Below are positions 18,660-27,608 of a stretch of 64,000 nucleotides of DNA, piece by piece. Both the position numbers and the translations under genes were made by a program. The stretch spans positions 43,129-107,128 of the forward strand of contig NZ_ANNU01000028.1 of the NCBI RefSeq assembly GCF_000346615.1. The letters are read 5' to 3'. Under the pieces are notes generated by a model. That model ran no database searches, had not been told where the DNA came from, and saw only the letters and a program-made list of their open reading frames with translations. Positions within the stretch are counted from its first letter, which is position 1. Every line of letters starts with the position of its first letter. This DNA comes from Nafulsella turpanensis ZLM-10 (GTDB taxonomy: Bacteria; Bacteroidota; Bacteroidia; Cytophagales; Cyclobacteriaceae).

Positions 18660-19549
18660 TCTTATTGTTCAATATCGGCTTTCTTGAAGTTGGCTGGGTA
18701 GATATTATCGACATCATCCTGGTAAGTGTACTTATGTACCAGGTATACAAGCTCATGCGCGGAAGTGTGGCGGTAAAAATTTTCCTGGGCTTTCTATCGC
18801 TCTACCTGTTTTACCTGGTAGTAAAAGCCCTGCAGATGGAGCTGCTTACCAATATTCTGGGGCAGTTTATGGGGGTTGGTTTTTTAGCAGCTATTATTCT
18901 CTTTCAGCAGGAAATCAGGAAATTCCTCCTCTTAATTGGCCGCACCACTGCTTTTAACCGCGATAATATTTTTAAAGGCCTCCCCTGGCGTAAAAATGCC
19001 CAGACCAGCGACATCAACATTACCCCCATTATTGAGGCTGCCAAATCCCTGGGCGCCACCAATACAGGTGCACTTATTGTATTAAGCAAAAGCTCTGAGC
19101 TTAAATTCTATGTAGAATCAGGCGACCTTATTGATGCTGTTATCAGTAAGCGACTGCTCACCTCTATCTTTAACAAGTATAGCCCCCTCCACGATGGAGC
19201 GGTTATTATACACAACAAGCGCATTTCGGCCGCCCGCTGTATTCTGCCGGTAACAGAACGCGAAAACCTGCCAGCACAGTTTGGCCTTCGCCACCGAGCC
19301 GCCATTGGTATGAGCGAAGTAACTGATACTTTAATTGTTGTGGTATCGGAGGAAACGGGTAAAATATCGGCCGTGCGGAATGGCTTCATTTACCATAACC
19401 TCTCGCCACTGGAGCTTCGCAAGAAAATTAATGCTTATCTGTACGAAGAAGATGAAGATGAGGAACAGGTAAAGCCTCCTAAAAAGGCCAAGGAAGAGCC
19501 TGCCGCCACTACAGGCAAAACAAAGGCAGCAGATCAGAGCAGTCTGTAA
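18656..19549 (+). CDS. cdaA: Diadenylate cyclase (c-di-AMP synthase)
   Basis: This protein makes cyclic di-AMP from two ATP. It has three N-terminal membrane helices (about residues 10-95) and a DAC domain with the catalytic HDGA (179-182) and RHRAA (212-216). The 297 residues end in a charged Glu/Lys tail. The start is TTG in the overlap TTGA with the folP stop; later Met codons would remove the first helix, and MILLFNIGFLE fits family N termini. Translation is probably coupled to folP. In Bacteroidota folP and cdaA are often neighbours. Confidence 0.95.
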   Translation: MILLFNIGFLEVGWVDIIDIILVSVLMYQVYKLMRGSVAVKIFLGFLSLYLFYLVVKALQMELLTNILGQFMGVGFLAAIILFQQEIRKFLLLIGRTTAFNRDNIFKGLPWRKNAQTSDINITPIIEAAKSLGATNTGALIVLSKSSELKFYVESGDLIDAVISKRLLTSIFNKYSPLHDGAVIIHNKRISAARCILPVTERENLPAQFGLRHRAAIGMSEVTDTLIVVVSEETGKISAVRNGFIYHNLSPLELRKKINAYLYEEDEDEEQVKPPKKAKEEPAATTGKTKAADQSSL

Positions 19550-19598
19550 AAAAACATCCTGTATTTTATTTTACGCTTGCCCCGAGCCCTTAAAAAAC

Positions 19599-19629
19599 AA
19601 ATGCCCCCGAAAATCTTCCGGAGGCATTT
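19599..19629. terminator. Terminator between cdaA and kbl
   Basis: AAATGCCCCCG pairs with CGGAGGCATTT (one mismatch, 9-base loop). A T-rich tract (TTACTTTTTTTAT) follows on the plus strand and A-rich sequence precedes it, so it can end both convergent transcripts. Confidence 0.8.
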
Positions 19630-19671
19630 TACTTTTTTTATATGGCTCAGCTCTTACTGAAAGGCTAAGAT

Positions 19672-20868
19672 TTACTTCACTACTCCCAGCTCTCTACCCA
19701 CTTCAGTAAAGGCATTGGTGGCCTTATCCAGATGCTCCCTTTCATGTACTGCCGAAATTTGCACACGAATACGCGCCTGCCCTTTTGGTACTACGGGATA
19801 ATAGAAGCCAATAACATAAATGCCCCTTTCCAGCATCTTCTCGGCCATCTGCTGCGCTAAGGGCGCATCATAGAGCATAATAGGCACAATAGGGTGCTCG
19901 CCCGGTTTAATGTCAAAACCTGCAGCTGTTATTTTTTCGCGGAAGTACTTTGTATTCTCTTCCAGCTTATCGCGCAGTTCGGTGGTGCTGCTGAGCATGT
20001 CCAGCACGGCAATGGAGCCACCCACAATGGCCGGGGCAAGTGTATTAGAGAAAAGATACGGACGGGAACGCTGGCGCAGCATATCGATAATTTCTTTGCG
20101 GCCACTGGTAAAACCACCCAGGGCACCGCCTAAGGCTTTACCAAGTGTGCCTGTAATAATGTCGACACGCCCCATAACGTTGCAGTACTCATGCACGCCA
20201 CGACCGGTTTTGCCCATAAAACCAGTCGAGTGCGACTCATCCGACATCACCAGGGCCTTGTATTTTTCAGCCAGATCGCAGATTTTGTGGAGCTGGGCGA
20301 TGGTCCCATCCATGGAGAAAACCCCGTCAGTGACAATAATCTTCTGCTGCGCACCGGCCTCATCGGCCGCTTTAAGCTGCGCTTCCAGGTCTTCCATGTT
20401 GTTGTGCTTGTAGCGAAAGCGTTTTGCCTTGCACAGGCGCACACCATCAATAATAGAGGCATGGTTGAGCTCATCGGAAATGATGGCATCGTCCGGACCA
20501 AAAAGGGGTTCAAAAACGCCCCCGTTGGCATCGAATGCGGCAGCATATAAAATAGTGTCTTCCGTCCCGAGGAATTCTGCCAGCTTCCGCTCCAGCTCTT
20601 TATGGATGTCCTGCGTACCGCAGATAAAGCGGACAGATGACATACCATAGCCATGTGTGTCGATGGCTTCTTTGGCTGCGGCCACTACCTTTGGGTGGGC
20701 CGAGAGGCCAAGGTAGTTATTGGCACAAAAGTTAATCACTTCCTTGCCTGCAGTGGTTTTTATATCGGCACCCTGAGGGGTTACAATTACACGTTCCTGC
20801 TTATAAAGGCCCGCTTCTTTTATAGCTTCCAGTTCTTTTTCCAGAACCGGCTTTAAGGTATCGTACAT
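19672..20868 (-). CDS. kbl: Glycine C-acetyltransferase (2-amino-3-ketobutyrate CoA ligase)
   Basis: A PLP enzyme of the alpha-oxoamine synthase family that cleaves 2-amino-3-ketobutyrate with CoA to glycine and acetyl-CoA. The 398-residue length matches Kbl. The PLP lysine is in [10 protein letters not shown] (Lys244), with SDESHSTG (209-216) and the substrate region CANNYLGLS (48-56). The divergent threonine dehydrogenase gene at 21348 supplies its substrate, so the pair forms the two-step threonine-to-glycine route, which favours Kbl over the related BioF or serine palmitoyltransferase. Confidence 0.95.
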   Translation of the reverse strand: MYDTLKPVLEKELEAIKEAGLYKQERVIVTPQGADIKTTAGKEVINFCANNYLGLSAHPKVVAAAKEAIDTHGYGMSSVRFICGTQDIHKELERKLAEFLGTEDTILYAAAFDANGGVFEPLFGPDDAIISDELNHASIIDGVRLCKAKRFRYKHNNMEDLEAQLKAADEAGAQQKIIVTDGVFSMDGTIAQLHKICDLAEKYKALVMSDESHSTGFMGKTGRGVHEYCNVMGRVDIITGTLGKALGGALGGFTSGRKEIIDMLRQRSRPYLFSNTLAPAIVGGSIAVLDMLSSTTELRDKLEENTKYFREKITAAGFDIKPGEHPIVPIMLYDAPLAQQMAEKMLERGIYVIGFYYPVVPKGQARIRVQISAVHEREHLDKATNAFTEVGRELGVVK

Positions 20869-20972
20869 ATCTTTCGTTGTTTATTGTTAGTTGCTACTTA
20901 TTTCTTTTCAGTATTAGGTATCAGGGGTGGATGATAGGTATTAGGTACACAATATTAAGCCCAATGGAAATT

Positions 20973-21106
20973 GTCATTGGTAGGGGAGCATAGCGTAGCG
21001 CGGCAATCTCCCGCACATTAGTACTAACTCATTTTTCTCTTTGATTCTCCCCTCTAAATCGATTGAGGTTACCACCCACCGCTCGGGCCGCCGAGGCCGA
21101 AATGAC
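20973..21106. repeat. Dispersed intergenic repeat, copy 1
   Basis: The kbl-tdh gap (479 bases) contains no gene. It holds a unit bounded by GTCATT (20973-20978) and its inverse AATGAC (21101-21106), with internal GGAGCATAGCG and GCAATCTC. About 30 of 39 aligned positions match the copy at 27386. Flanking text at 21129-21157 (CCTGATTC ... ATCTATTGTC) recurs inverted near 27341-27362. A predicted -7 element TACTTTTG for tdh lies at 21325-21332. Confidence 0.6.
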
Positions 21107-21347
21107 AGCGGCTTAGAGGCTCCTCTTGCCTGATTCCCGGTTCCTCCATCTATTGTCCATAGTCTATCACCTCCAATCTCTCCCCTGCAAATATATAAAA
21201 ATCGGCATACAAACATCCCCCTCTTTTGCCTTACTGCTTAACCAATAGTTGGGCGTCTGGTTATAAGAATGAGGGAAAATGGAAGAATAAGGGAGCGGTA
21301 TTTTAATCCATCTGCAGAAATTATTACTTTTGGGCAAAATCTTATTT

Positions 21348-22307
21348 ATGGAAAGAATTTTAGTGATAGGTTCCGGCGGACAGCTGGGTAGTGAACTCAC
21401 AGAAGCCCTCAAAGAAAAATGGGGAACGGAAAATGTGGTAGCCTCCGACATTAACGATCCCCGTCCTGAACAGGCGAAAGATACCTTTATTAAGCTGGAT
21501 GTCCTGGATAAAGAAGAAATATATGCAGTTATTCAGGAGTATAAAATTACACAGGTTTATAACCTGGCCGCAGTACTTTCGGCTGTAGGGGAAAAAAAGC
21601 CTCACTTTGCATGGAAGCTGAATATGGAAGGGTTATTTAACGTTTTGGAGGCTGCAAAAGATCTGAAACTAAATAAAGTATACTGGCCCAGCTCCATTGC
21701 GGTTTTTGGCCCTACCACTCCTAAAAAAGACGTGCCGCAGTATACCATTTGCAATCCTACCACGGTTTATGGCATCTCCAAACTTGCCGGCGAACAGTGG
21801 TGCGATTATTACCGGAGCAAGTGGGGTGTAGATGTTCGCAGCCTTCGCTATCCGGGCCTGATTGGCTACAAGGCTCTTCCCGGCGGCGGCACTACCGATT
21901 ATGCCGTAGATATTTACCACAAGGCGCTCGAAGGCCAGACCTATGAATGCTTCCTGAGTGAAAACACTTACCTCCCCATGATGTATATGCCCGATGCTAT
22001 TCGGGCCACTCTGCAGTTAATGGATGCCCCCGAAGAACAACTCAGCGTACATACCAGCTATAATTTAGGGGCACTAAGCTTTACACCCGAAGAGATTGCC
22101 GCTTCTATCCGGAAATCTATTCCTGATTTCAAGATCAGCTATGCACCCGACTTCCGCCAGCAGATTGCCGATAGCTGGCCGGACAGCATTGACGACAGCC
22201 AGGCGCAGCAGGATTGGGGCTGGAAGCCTGCATATGATTTGGATGGCATGACAGGAGATATCCTGAAAAATCTGAAAGCACTGAAGGAAGAAGGCCATTT
22301 TGCATAG
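21348..22307 (+). CDS. L-threonine 3-dehydrogenase, SDR type
   Basis: A 319-residue NAD-dependent extended short-chain dehydrogenase. The nucleotide motif is GSGGQLG (8-14) and the catalytic pair is Tyr141/Lys145 in VYGISK. The SSIAVFGP and RYPGLIG segments match the short-chain threonine dehydrogenases that oxidise threonine to 2-amino-3-ketobutyrate. The ATG at 21348 is preferred to an upstream in-frame TTG because it opens directly at MERILVIGSGG. The divergent kbl supports threonine catabolism; other epimerase activities cannot be excluded from sequence alone. Confidence 0.9.
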   Translation: MERILVIGSGGQLGSELTEALKEKWGTENVVASDINDPRPEQAKDTFIKLDVLDKEEIYAVIQEYKITQVYNLAAVLSAVGEKKPHFAWKLNMEGLFNVLEAAKDLKLNKVYWPSSIAVFGPTTPKKDVPQYTICNPTTVYGISKLAGEQWCDYYRSKWGVDVRSLRYPGLIGYKALPGGGTTDYAVDIYHKALEGQTYECFLSENTYLPMMYMPDAIRATLQLMDAPEEQLSVHTSYNLGALSFTPEEIAASIRKSIPDFKISYAPDFRQQIADSWPDSIDDSQAQQDWGWKPAYDLDGMTGDILKNLKALKEEGHFA

Positions 22308-22396
22308 CACCAAAAGGCAGGTTCAGCAATTTTATAAAGCCTGCTCTTTGGGTCCACTAGTCTTTCTGATGCTGTAATCTACCGAATTTACTCCAT

Positions 22397-22437
22397 AAAA
22401 GAAGCCCGACCTGTAAATAACAGGCCGGGCTTCTTTT
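22397..22437. terminator. Bidirectional terminator after the threonine dehydrogenase gene
   Basis: AAAAGAAGCCCG pairs with CGGGCTTCTTTT, continued inside by CTGT/ACAG, with T-rich sequence on the plus side and A-rich on the other. It lies between the convergent dehydrogenase and T9SS cargo genes; the remaining gap sequence shows nothing else. Confidence 0.82.
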
Positions 22438-22602
22438 ATTATGCTTCTAATTCTTCTTATTCAGAAATAATCATTGTCATCCGCTGGTATTCATCTGGGC
22501 TTTGTGCAGAACCGAAGGTACCTTAACTTCTCACCTACTTCAGATGAAAGGGATTTTAAACCAAACAAAAGGTTCAAAATACACGAAAAGCAACAGGAGG
22601 AA

Positions 22603-23757
22603 TTACTTAATAATTACCTGTTCCTGAGCATTTTCGTATGCACTACGAACGGTAAGGATATACAAGCCTGCAGGTAACCCTTTAGTGGAGATACTTCTTT
22701 GCCCATCGCTTATTTCCTGGGTACGCACTGTACGGCCTGCCTGATCTTTCAGCGTAACTATGGCGCCCTCCGATGCTCCGCCGTAAGCCACCTGAAAGCT
22801 TCCGGTACTAGAAGGATTCGGGAATACCTTAAGCTGGGCGGTACCAGCAAACTGTACTACTGCTATTTGCTTATACTCAAAACGACCATCAATATCCACT
22901 GCTTTCAGGCGGTAATAAGAAGTGCCTGAAACCGGCTGCAGGTCTGTATAAGAAAACTCAGTCAGGTAATCAGTATTCTCTTCCGCATCGATGGTGGCAA
23001 TATAGTTGAAGTGCTGTCCATCTCTGGACCGCTCCAGTTCATAATGGCTAAAGTCCCATGCTTTGGAAGCCGCCCACTTGATTTCAACTGACTGCGGTTG
23101 GGCTGTGGCCGTAAAGTAGAGGAGATTTACCGGGAGAATAGCTGGCGCAACCTGGTTTACAAAGTCCGCAAAAGTAACATCCGTCCTAAGAGCATCTCCA
23201 TCACCAATAGTTCCCGTAGTAGATGGGGTATCAGTATCACCAATTACATACAAGTCTCCATTGCTTGTATCAACCGACCCCGTATTACCAGTTCCAGTTA
23301 TTAAATCTCCGCCGATTGCAACCTTACCATTATTACCTACGGCTAAATTATTTAAATCTGTGGTAAGGTTACCTGAAACAACAAGTATTCCCCCTTCACC
23401 AATATTAATACTACTATTATTTCCTAAAAAGGTAAGATCCCCTATTACAACAAGAGTACAAGCAGGATTTATTGTAAGAGAGGCACCTTGCTGAAAGCTA
23501 AGCGACAAACTCGATGCTACATAGCCATAAATAGTACCACTGGCACCAATATCTGTATTGCCAGGAGCAATGTTTTCCTGCCAAGAACCAGGATCAGCAT
23601 TACTAGTCTTTACAAAAGCCTGCCAACTATCAACATCTTGCCAAGATTTTTCTCCACCAACTGTTCGATATTCTGTTATAGCTGGAAACCCCTGACCTAC
23701 TGCATCAAAGGACAATAAGGTCAAAAGCATTAAAATAGGTAAGTAAATATTTTTCAT
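22603..23757 (-). CDS. T9SS type A-sorted secreted protein
   Basis: A 384-residue secreted protein with a signal peptide (MKNIYLPILMLLTLLSFDAVGQ). Residues about 60-190 contain short Gly/Asn-rich strands that look like a right-handed beta-helix (GDLTFLGNNSSINIGEGG). Then comes a fibronectin-like unit beginning LPVNLLYFTATAQ (about 215-305), and a C-terminal type A sorting domain (about 310-384: VFPNPSSTGSF, GLPAGLYILTV). The sorting domain sends it through the T9SS, whose SprA, PorU and PorV are encoded in this window. Function unknown; surface adhesion or matrix is a guess. The start at 23757 is chosen for the signal peptide. Confidence 0.88.
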   Translation of the reverse strand: MKNIYLPILMLLTLLSFDAVGQGFPAITEYRTVGGEKSWQDVDSWQAFVKTSNADPGSWQENIAPGNTDIGASGTIYGYVASSLSLSFQQGASLTINPACTLVVIGDLTFLGNNSSINIGEGGILVVSGNLTTDLNNLAVGNNGKVAIGGDLITGTGNTGSVDTSNGDLYVIGDTDTPSTTGTIGDGDALRTDVTFADFVNQVAPAILPVNLLYFTATAQPQSVEIKWAASKAWDFSHYELERSRDGQHFNYIATIDAEENTDYLTEFSYTDLQPVSGTSYYRLKAVDIDGRFEYKQIAVVQFAGTAQLKVFPNPSSTGSFQVAYGGASEGAIVTLKDQAGRTVRTQEISDGQRSISTKGLPAGLYILTVRSAYENAQEQVIIK

Positions 23758-24109
23758 ATGGAGGGAGTAGTAATTTTTCCTATTCGACAGCAAGTATATG
23801 CAAAGTTACAAAACCTTTTATATCAAAAACAAATCCGGGAATTTTAAAATATTACTTTAAGCAATTCCAGATTATTCGAAGATTTTCCCGTTTCCCCTAT
23901 AGTTTCTGCCTAAATCCGTAGACTTCCTTTACATACCTTACTTATCTATATACGAATTTTACCTAGAAGGTAACCCTCTGCCTACAAAAAGCACGCAGCA
24001 CACTAACCCTCTGTCTATAAGTAGCTGATGTTATGGTGTTTTTCTTTTTAAGAAAGATTTCCTTCTCTCCAGTGCTATTCCTGCTTTTCATTTTTCGGGC
24101 GGCGGATTT
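23758..24109. other. Gene-free gap before the enoyl-CoA hydratase
   Basis: About 350 AT-rich bases between divergent genes. I see no gene, repeat or clear structure apart from the hydratase promoter at its right end. Confidence 0.5.
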
Positions 24110-24140
24110 TTTGAGATTGAGCCCCGGCTTGTTATATTTG
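24110..24140 (+). promoter_or_regulatory. Predicted promoter of the enoyl-CoA hydratase gene
   Basis: TTTG (24110-24113), 19 bases, then TATATTTG (24133-24140): a full match to the Bacteroidota TTTG-N19-TAnnTTTG promoter, 23 bases before the start codon. Confidence 0.7.
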
Positions 24141-24163
24141 AGCTGAACTTAAAAAATGGATCA

Positions 24164-24949
24164 ATGAGCGAATTTAATAACCTGGAATTGAGCCTGGATG
24201 GTGGTATTCTCACCATCACCATTAACCGGCCCGAGAAGATGAATGCCCTGAACGTGGCAACAGTGAAGGAAATTCGTACTGCCATCCAGCGAGTGTACGA
24301 CGATACAGAAATCCAGGGAGTCATATTAACCGGTGCGGGCGAAAAAGCCTTTGTAGCCGGCGCCGATATAAAAGAAATTGCCGAACTCAATGAGGTAAAT
24401 GCCCGAAAGTTTGCCGAAAGCGGACAGGAAGTGTTTGCCCTCATCGAAAACTGCCATAAACCCATCATTGCCGCAGTCAACGGCTTTGCCCTTGGCGGCG
24501 GCTGCGAACTGGCCATGGCCTGCCACCTGCGGGTAGCGACTAAAAACGCCAAATTCGGTCAGCCGGAAGTAAATCTGGGTGTTATTCCGGGCTACGGGGG
24601 CACACAGCGCCTTACCCAGCTTATTGGCAAGAGCAAAGCCCTGGAGCTGATGATGACCGGCGACATGATTACTGCCGATGAGGCCGAAGACCTGGGACTG
24701 GTAAACTACGTGGTGCATAATAAAGAAGAACTGAAGCAAAAGTCGGGAGAGCTGATTAATAAGATTACCTCCAAAGCACCCCTGGCCATTGGCATGGTAA
24801 TCGATTGTGTAAACGCTGTTTTCAGACCCGAAGAGAATGGCTACCAGACGGAGGCTAATAACTTCGCCAGTTGCTGCAAATCAGATGATTTCCGTGAAGG
24901 CACCTCGGCTTTTATCGAAAAAAGAAAACCTGAGTTTAAGGGAGCCTGA
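24164..24949 (+). CDS. Enoyl-CoA hydratase/isomerase
   Basis: A 261-residue crotonase-fold enzyme, probably hydrating 2-enoyl-CoA in beta-oxidation or a short-chain acyl-CoA pathway. The oxyanion-hole segment is AFVAGADIKEI (62-72) with GGGCELAMAC (111-120), and the two catalytic glutamates are Glu115 and Glu135 (FGQPEVNLG), followed by GYGGTQRL. Presence of both glutamates supports hydratase activity. It stands alone with its own promoter, so the exact substrate is not indicated by context. Confidence 0.92.
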   Translation: MSEFNNLELSLDGGILTITINRPEKMNALNVATVKEIRTAIQRVYDDTEIQGVILTGAGEKAFVAGADIKEIAELNEVNARKFAESGQEVFALIENCHKPIIAAVNGFALGGGCELAMACHLRVATKNAKFGQPEVNLGVIPGYGGTQRLTQLIGKSKALELMMTGDMITADEAEDLGLVNYVVHNKEELKQKSGELINKITSKAPLAIGMVIDCVNAVFRPEENGYQTEANNFASCCKSDDFREGTSAFIEKRKPEFKGA

Positions 24950-25015
24950 TATAGTTGTTGGGGATTAGTTGTTGGTTGTTCGCTGATGGTTAGGCAATAT
25001 TCTTAAATAGTCGCT

Positions 25016-25243
25016 GTTATTGCGACGGAGGCGGTTGGAGTCTGAAGCAGTCTCCAGCCGATTTGCTTTTGCTCCTGATCATAAAAAGCCACAAATATCA
25101 GATAGAACCAGCCGAACAGTTTCCCTTTACAACTCTCCCCGGCTGACTATTGGCAGATTGCGGCAGCGGACGACTGCACGCTCCGCAGAGCAATTCCATT
25201 GGAGATACTTGCAAAGCAGACTGAGTACCCCGGCTGCAATAAC
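25016..25243. repeat. Dispersed intergenic repeat, copy 2 (diverged)
   Basis: The 402-base gap before the flippase gene has no credible gene. It holds GTTATTGC (25016-25023) and its inverse GCAATAAC (25236-25243) as outer ends, with CGACGGAG and GAAGCAGTCTCC just inside the left end, matching the shape of the copies at 20973 and 27386. An imperfect hairpin GGTTGGAGTCTG/CAGTCTCCAGCC lies in the same part. Left flank GTTGTTGGTTGTTCG resembles the inverse of sequence at about 27557-27580. Confidence 0.5.
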
Positions 25244-25351
25244 CGTGGTTTATTGACTTAAAATGAAACCAAAACCAGACAGACTGCTGCTCAATCGCAG
25301 GGTCCAATATTTCAATCTCGCTACCCAATACTCAGGACTCAAGACTAATCA

Positions 25352-26854
25352 ATGAGTAATCTTAAAAAGCTGGCCTCCGATACTGCCATTTATGGCGTGA
25401 GCAGCATCGGGGGCCGTTTACTGAACTACCTGCTCGTTCCTTTCTATACTGAAGTATTTGAAACCGAGGAATATGGTATTGTAACCCTGCTCTATGCTTT
25501 CGTCGCTTTTCTGAACGTCCTTTACCTCTACGGGCTCGAAACTGCTTATTTCCGCTTTGCCAATCGCTATCGCGAGGACGAGCCCCGTATTTTTCGCACC
25601 GCCTTTACCTCTGTTTTCTGCAGCAGCCTGCTCCTTTCCGGAACACTCTGCCTTTTTGCAGGCCCTATTACCGATGCCCTGGATGTTCCCGGCAAGGAAC
25701 ATTACGTTTACTGGTTTGCCGCTATTCTGAGCATCGATGCCATTATGGCTATTCCTTTTGCTCGCCTGCGTCTGCAGGGAAGGGCGGTTAAATTTGCCGC
25801 CGCCAAGCTGGGAAATATCGTGCTAAATATCGGCCTCAATGTTTTCTTTCTGGTCTTCTGCTACGACATCCTCGAAGGCGAATATCTGCAGTCCTTACAA
25901 CCCTATGTTGCCAGCTTTTTCCGGCCGGAATGGGGGGTGGATTATGTATTCCTGTCCAACCTCATTGCCAATGCCCTCTGGATATTCATTCTTTTCCCGG
26001 AGCTGATGCAGGCGCGCTTTCAGCTCGATAAGGATTACTGGCAACAGATGCTGGTATATGCTTATCCGCTGCTGTTTATGGGTTTGGCCGGTGCTACCAA
26101 CGAAATGATGTCGCGCAGCTTACTAAAGTATATACTGCCGGAGAACTTCTATCCCGACCTCAGCAATGCAGCCGTACTGGGTATATTCGGTGCCTGCTAT
26201 AAGTTATCCATTTTCATGAACCTGGCCATACAGGCCTTTCGCTTCGCCTCGGAACCTTTCTTTTTCTCCAGGGCCAGCGACCGCAGCAGCCCGAAACTTT
26301 TCGCCCAGGTGATGCAGTATTTCGTGATTGCCTGCTGTCTGATTTTGTTTGGCGTTTCCGTTAACCTCCACTGGCTGGGACCGCTGGTGCTGGGCGATGC
26401 CGAATACCTGCGGGGGCTGGAAATTGTGCCGGTTCTGCTCCTGGGTTATCTCTTTTTCGGGATATACATGAACCTGGCCATCTGGTTTAAGCTGGCCGAT
26501 AAAAACAGCTACGGCAGCTGGTTTACCATCAGCGGGGCAGTTTTAACCATCATTCTCAACTATACGCTTATTCCCTGGCTGGGCATGATGGGCGCAGCCT
26601 TGGCCACCCTGGCTGTTTACTTTTACATGGCCGTCATCTGCTACTACTATGGTCAGCGGCACTACCCAATCCCTTATCGCCTGGGCCACTCCATGGGGTA
26701 TATTCTGGCCACTTCAGCTTTGGTATTTGGCTTTTTAGTCCTTGAAATAGAGCGTTTCTGGCTGAAGACAGCTCTTTCAATGGGCCTTACACTCCTTTAT
26801 CTTATCTTCGTGTTTTTCTATGAAAAAAGGCACTTCCCTGTAAAAACCACATAA
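25352..26854 (+). CDS. Wzx-like polysaccharide flippase
   Basis: A 500-residue inner-membrane protein of the MATE/Wzx (MOP) superfamily with about 14 hydrophobic segments. The N terminus [20 protein letters not shown] then [16 protein letters not shown] is typical of lipopolysaccharide or polysaccharide flippases. It would move lipid-linked oligosaccharide across the inner membrane. The dut gene starts 26 bases after its stop and a sugar nucleotidyltransferase follows, but no glycosyltransferase cluster is present, so the substrate is unknown. Confidence 0.9.
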   Translation: MSNLKKLASDTAIYGVSSIGGRLLNYLLVPFYTEVFETEEYGIVTLLYAFVAFLNVLYLYGLETAYFRFANRYREDEPRIFRTAFTSVFCSSLLLSGTLCLFAGPITDALDVPGKEHYVYWFAAILSIDAIMAIPFARLRLQGRAVKFAAAKLGNIVLNIGLNVFFLVFCYDILEGEYLQSLQPYVASFFRPEWGVDYVFLSNLIANALWIFILFPELMQARFQLDKDYWQQMLVYAYPLLFMGLAGATNEMMSRSLLKYILPENFYPDLSNAAVLGIFGACYKLSIFMNLAIQAFRFASEPFFFSRASDRSSPKLFAQVMQYFVIACCLILFGVSVNLHWLGPLVLGDAEYLRGLEIVPVLLLGYLFFGIYMNLAIWFKLADKNSYGSWFTISGAVLTIILNYTLIPWLGMMGAALATLAVYFYMAVICYYYGQRHYPIPYRLGHSMGYILATSALVFGFLVLEIERFWLKTALSMGLTLLYLIFVFFYEKRHFPVKTT

Positions 26855-26880
26855 TTTTTTTAAGTTTGATAAAAAAACTG

Positions 26881-27315
26881 ATGCAAGTACGGATTACCAA
26901 CCAATCGAAACACGCACTTCCTGCTTACCAGACAATCGCCTCGGCTGGCATGGATCTTCGCGCCAACCTGGAGGAGCCTGTAACTTTAAAGCCACTGGAA
27001 CGGACCCTCATTCCTACCGGGCTTTTTATGGAATTGCCTGCAGGTTACGAAGCACAAATCCGGCCCCGGAGCGGCCTGGCTTTTAAGCATGGCATTACGG
27101 TACTAAACAGCCCCGGCACCATCGATGCGGATTATCGCGGAGAGATTAAAATATTGCTGGTTAACATTTCGGCGGAAGCCTTTGTTATAAACGACGGTGA
27201 GCGCATTGCCCAAATGGTAATTGCCCGCCACGAGCAGGCCGAGTGGCTGGAAGTAGATGCCCTCAGTGAAACGGAAAGAGGCGCCGGTGGTTTTGGCCAT
27301 TCAGGAACGAAGTAG
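26881..27315 (+). CDS. dut: dUTP diphosphatase
   Basis: A 144-residue trimeric-type dUTPase that hydrolyses dUTP to dUMP and pyrophosphate. All five motifs are visible: [39 protein letters not shown] and [11 protein letters not shown] at the C terminus. The ATG at 26881 (MQVRITNQ) is preferred to an in-frame TTG five codons upstream. It probably shares a transcript with the flippase gene. Confidence 0.95.
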   Translation: MQVRITNQSKHALPAYQTIASAGMDLRANLEEPVTLKPLERTLIPTGLFMELPAGYEAQIRPRSGLAFKHGITVLNSPGTIDADYRGEIKILLVNISAEAFVINDGERIAQMVIARHEQAEWLEVDALSETERGAGGFGHSGTK

Positions 27316-27385
27316 TGGGTAGTGGAGACTGGAGACGTGAGACAATAGATATAAGAATCAGGATAGGAGGAGCTCATAAACAACT

Positions 27386-27424
27386 GTCATAAGTAACGGA
27401 GCCATAGCGGAGTGAAGCAATCTC
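27386..27424 (+). repeat. Dispersed intergenic repeat, copy 3
   Basis: In the 293-base gap between dut and the nucleotidyltransferase gene, GTCAT ... GTA ... GGAGCCATAGCGGAGTGAAG then CAATCTC aligns with copy 1 at 20973 in about 30 of 39 positions. The left flank (27320-27365: AGTGGAGACTGG, GACAATAGAT, GAATCAGG) recurs inverted beside copy 1. No gene is seen in the gap. Confidence 0.6.
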
Positions 27425-27608
27425 TAACGACTTGAAAGGGAGTAGAAAAGAGAAAATCTTGAGAAGGCACCCATAGGCAGGAGAATACTTCGTCACCACG
27501 TTCCTTGCATTACAGTTTACATGGGAGATGGCTTGACACCTGACACTTTGCACTACGAACAACCAGCAACAAACAACAATTAATAAAACATTTTTTAAAC
27601 CGTAAGAT

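Noticed and set aside
20974..21216. Minus-strand frame of 80 codons in the kbl-tdh gap
   Set aside because: It lies across a dispersed repeat and its recurring flank text; composition is not protein-like.
22474..22677. Plus-strand frame of 67 codons overlapping the 3' end of the T9SS cargo gene
   Set aside because: It overlaps the conserved C-terminal sorting domain on the other strand and shows no features of its own.
25020..25256. Arg/Ser-rich plus-strand frame of 78 codons before the flippase gene
   Set aside because: It coincides with repeat copy 2; the open frame is explained by the repeat sequence.
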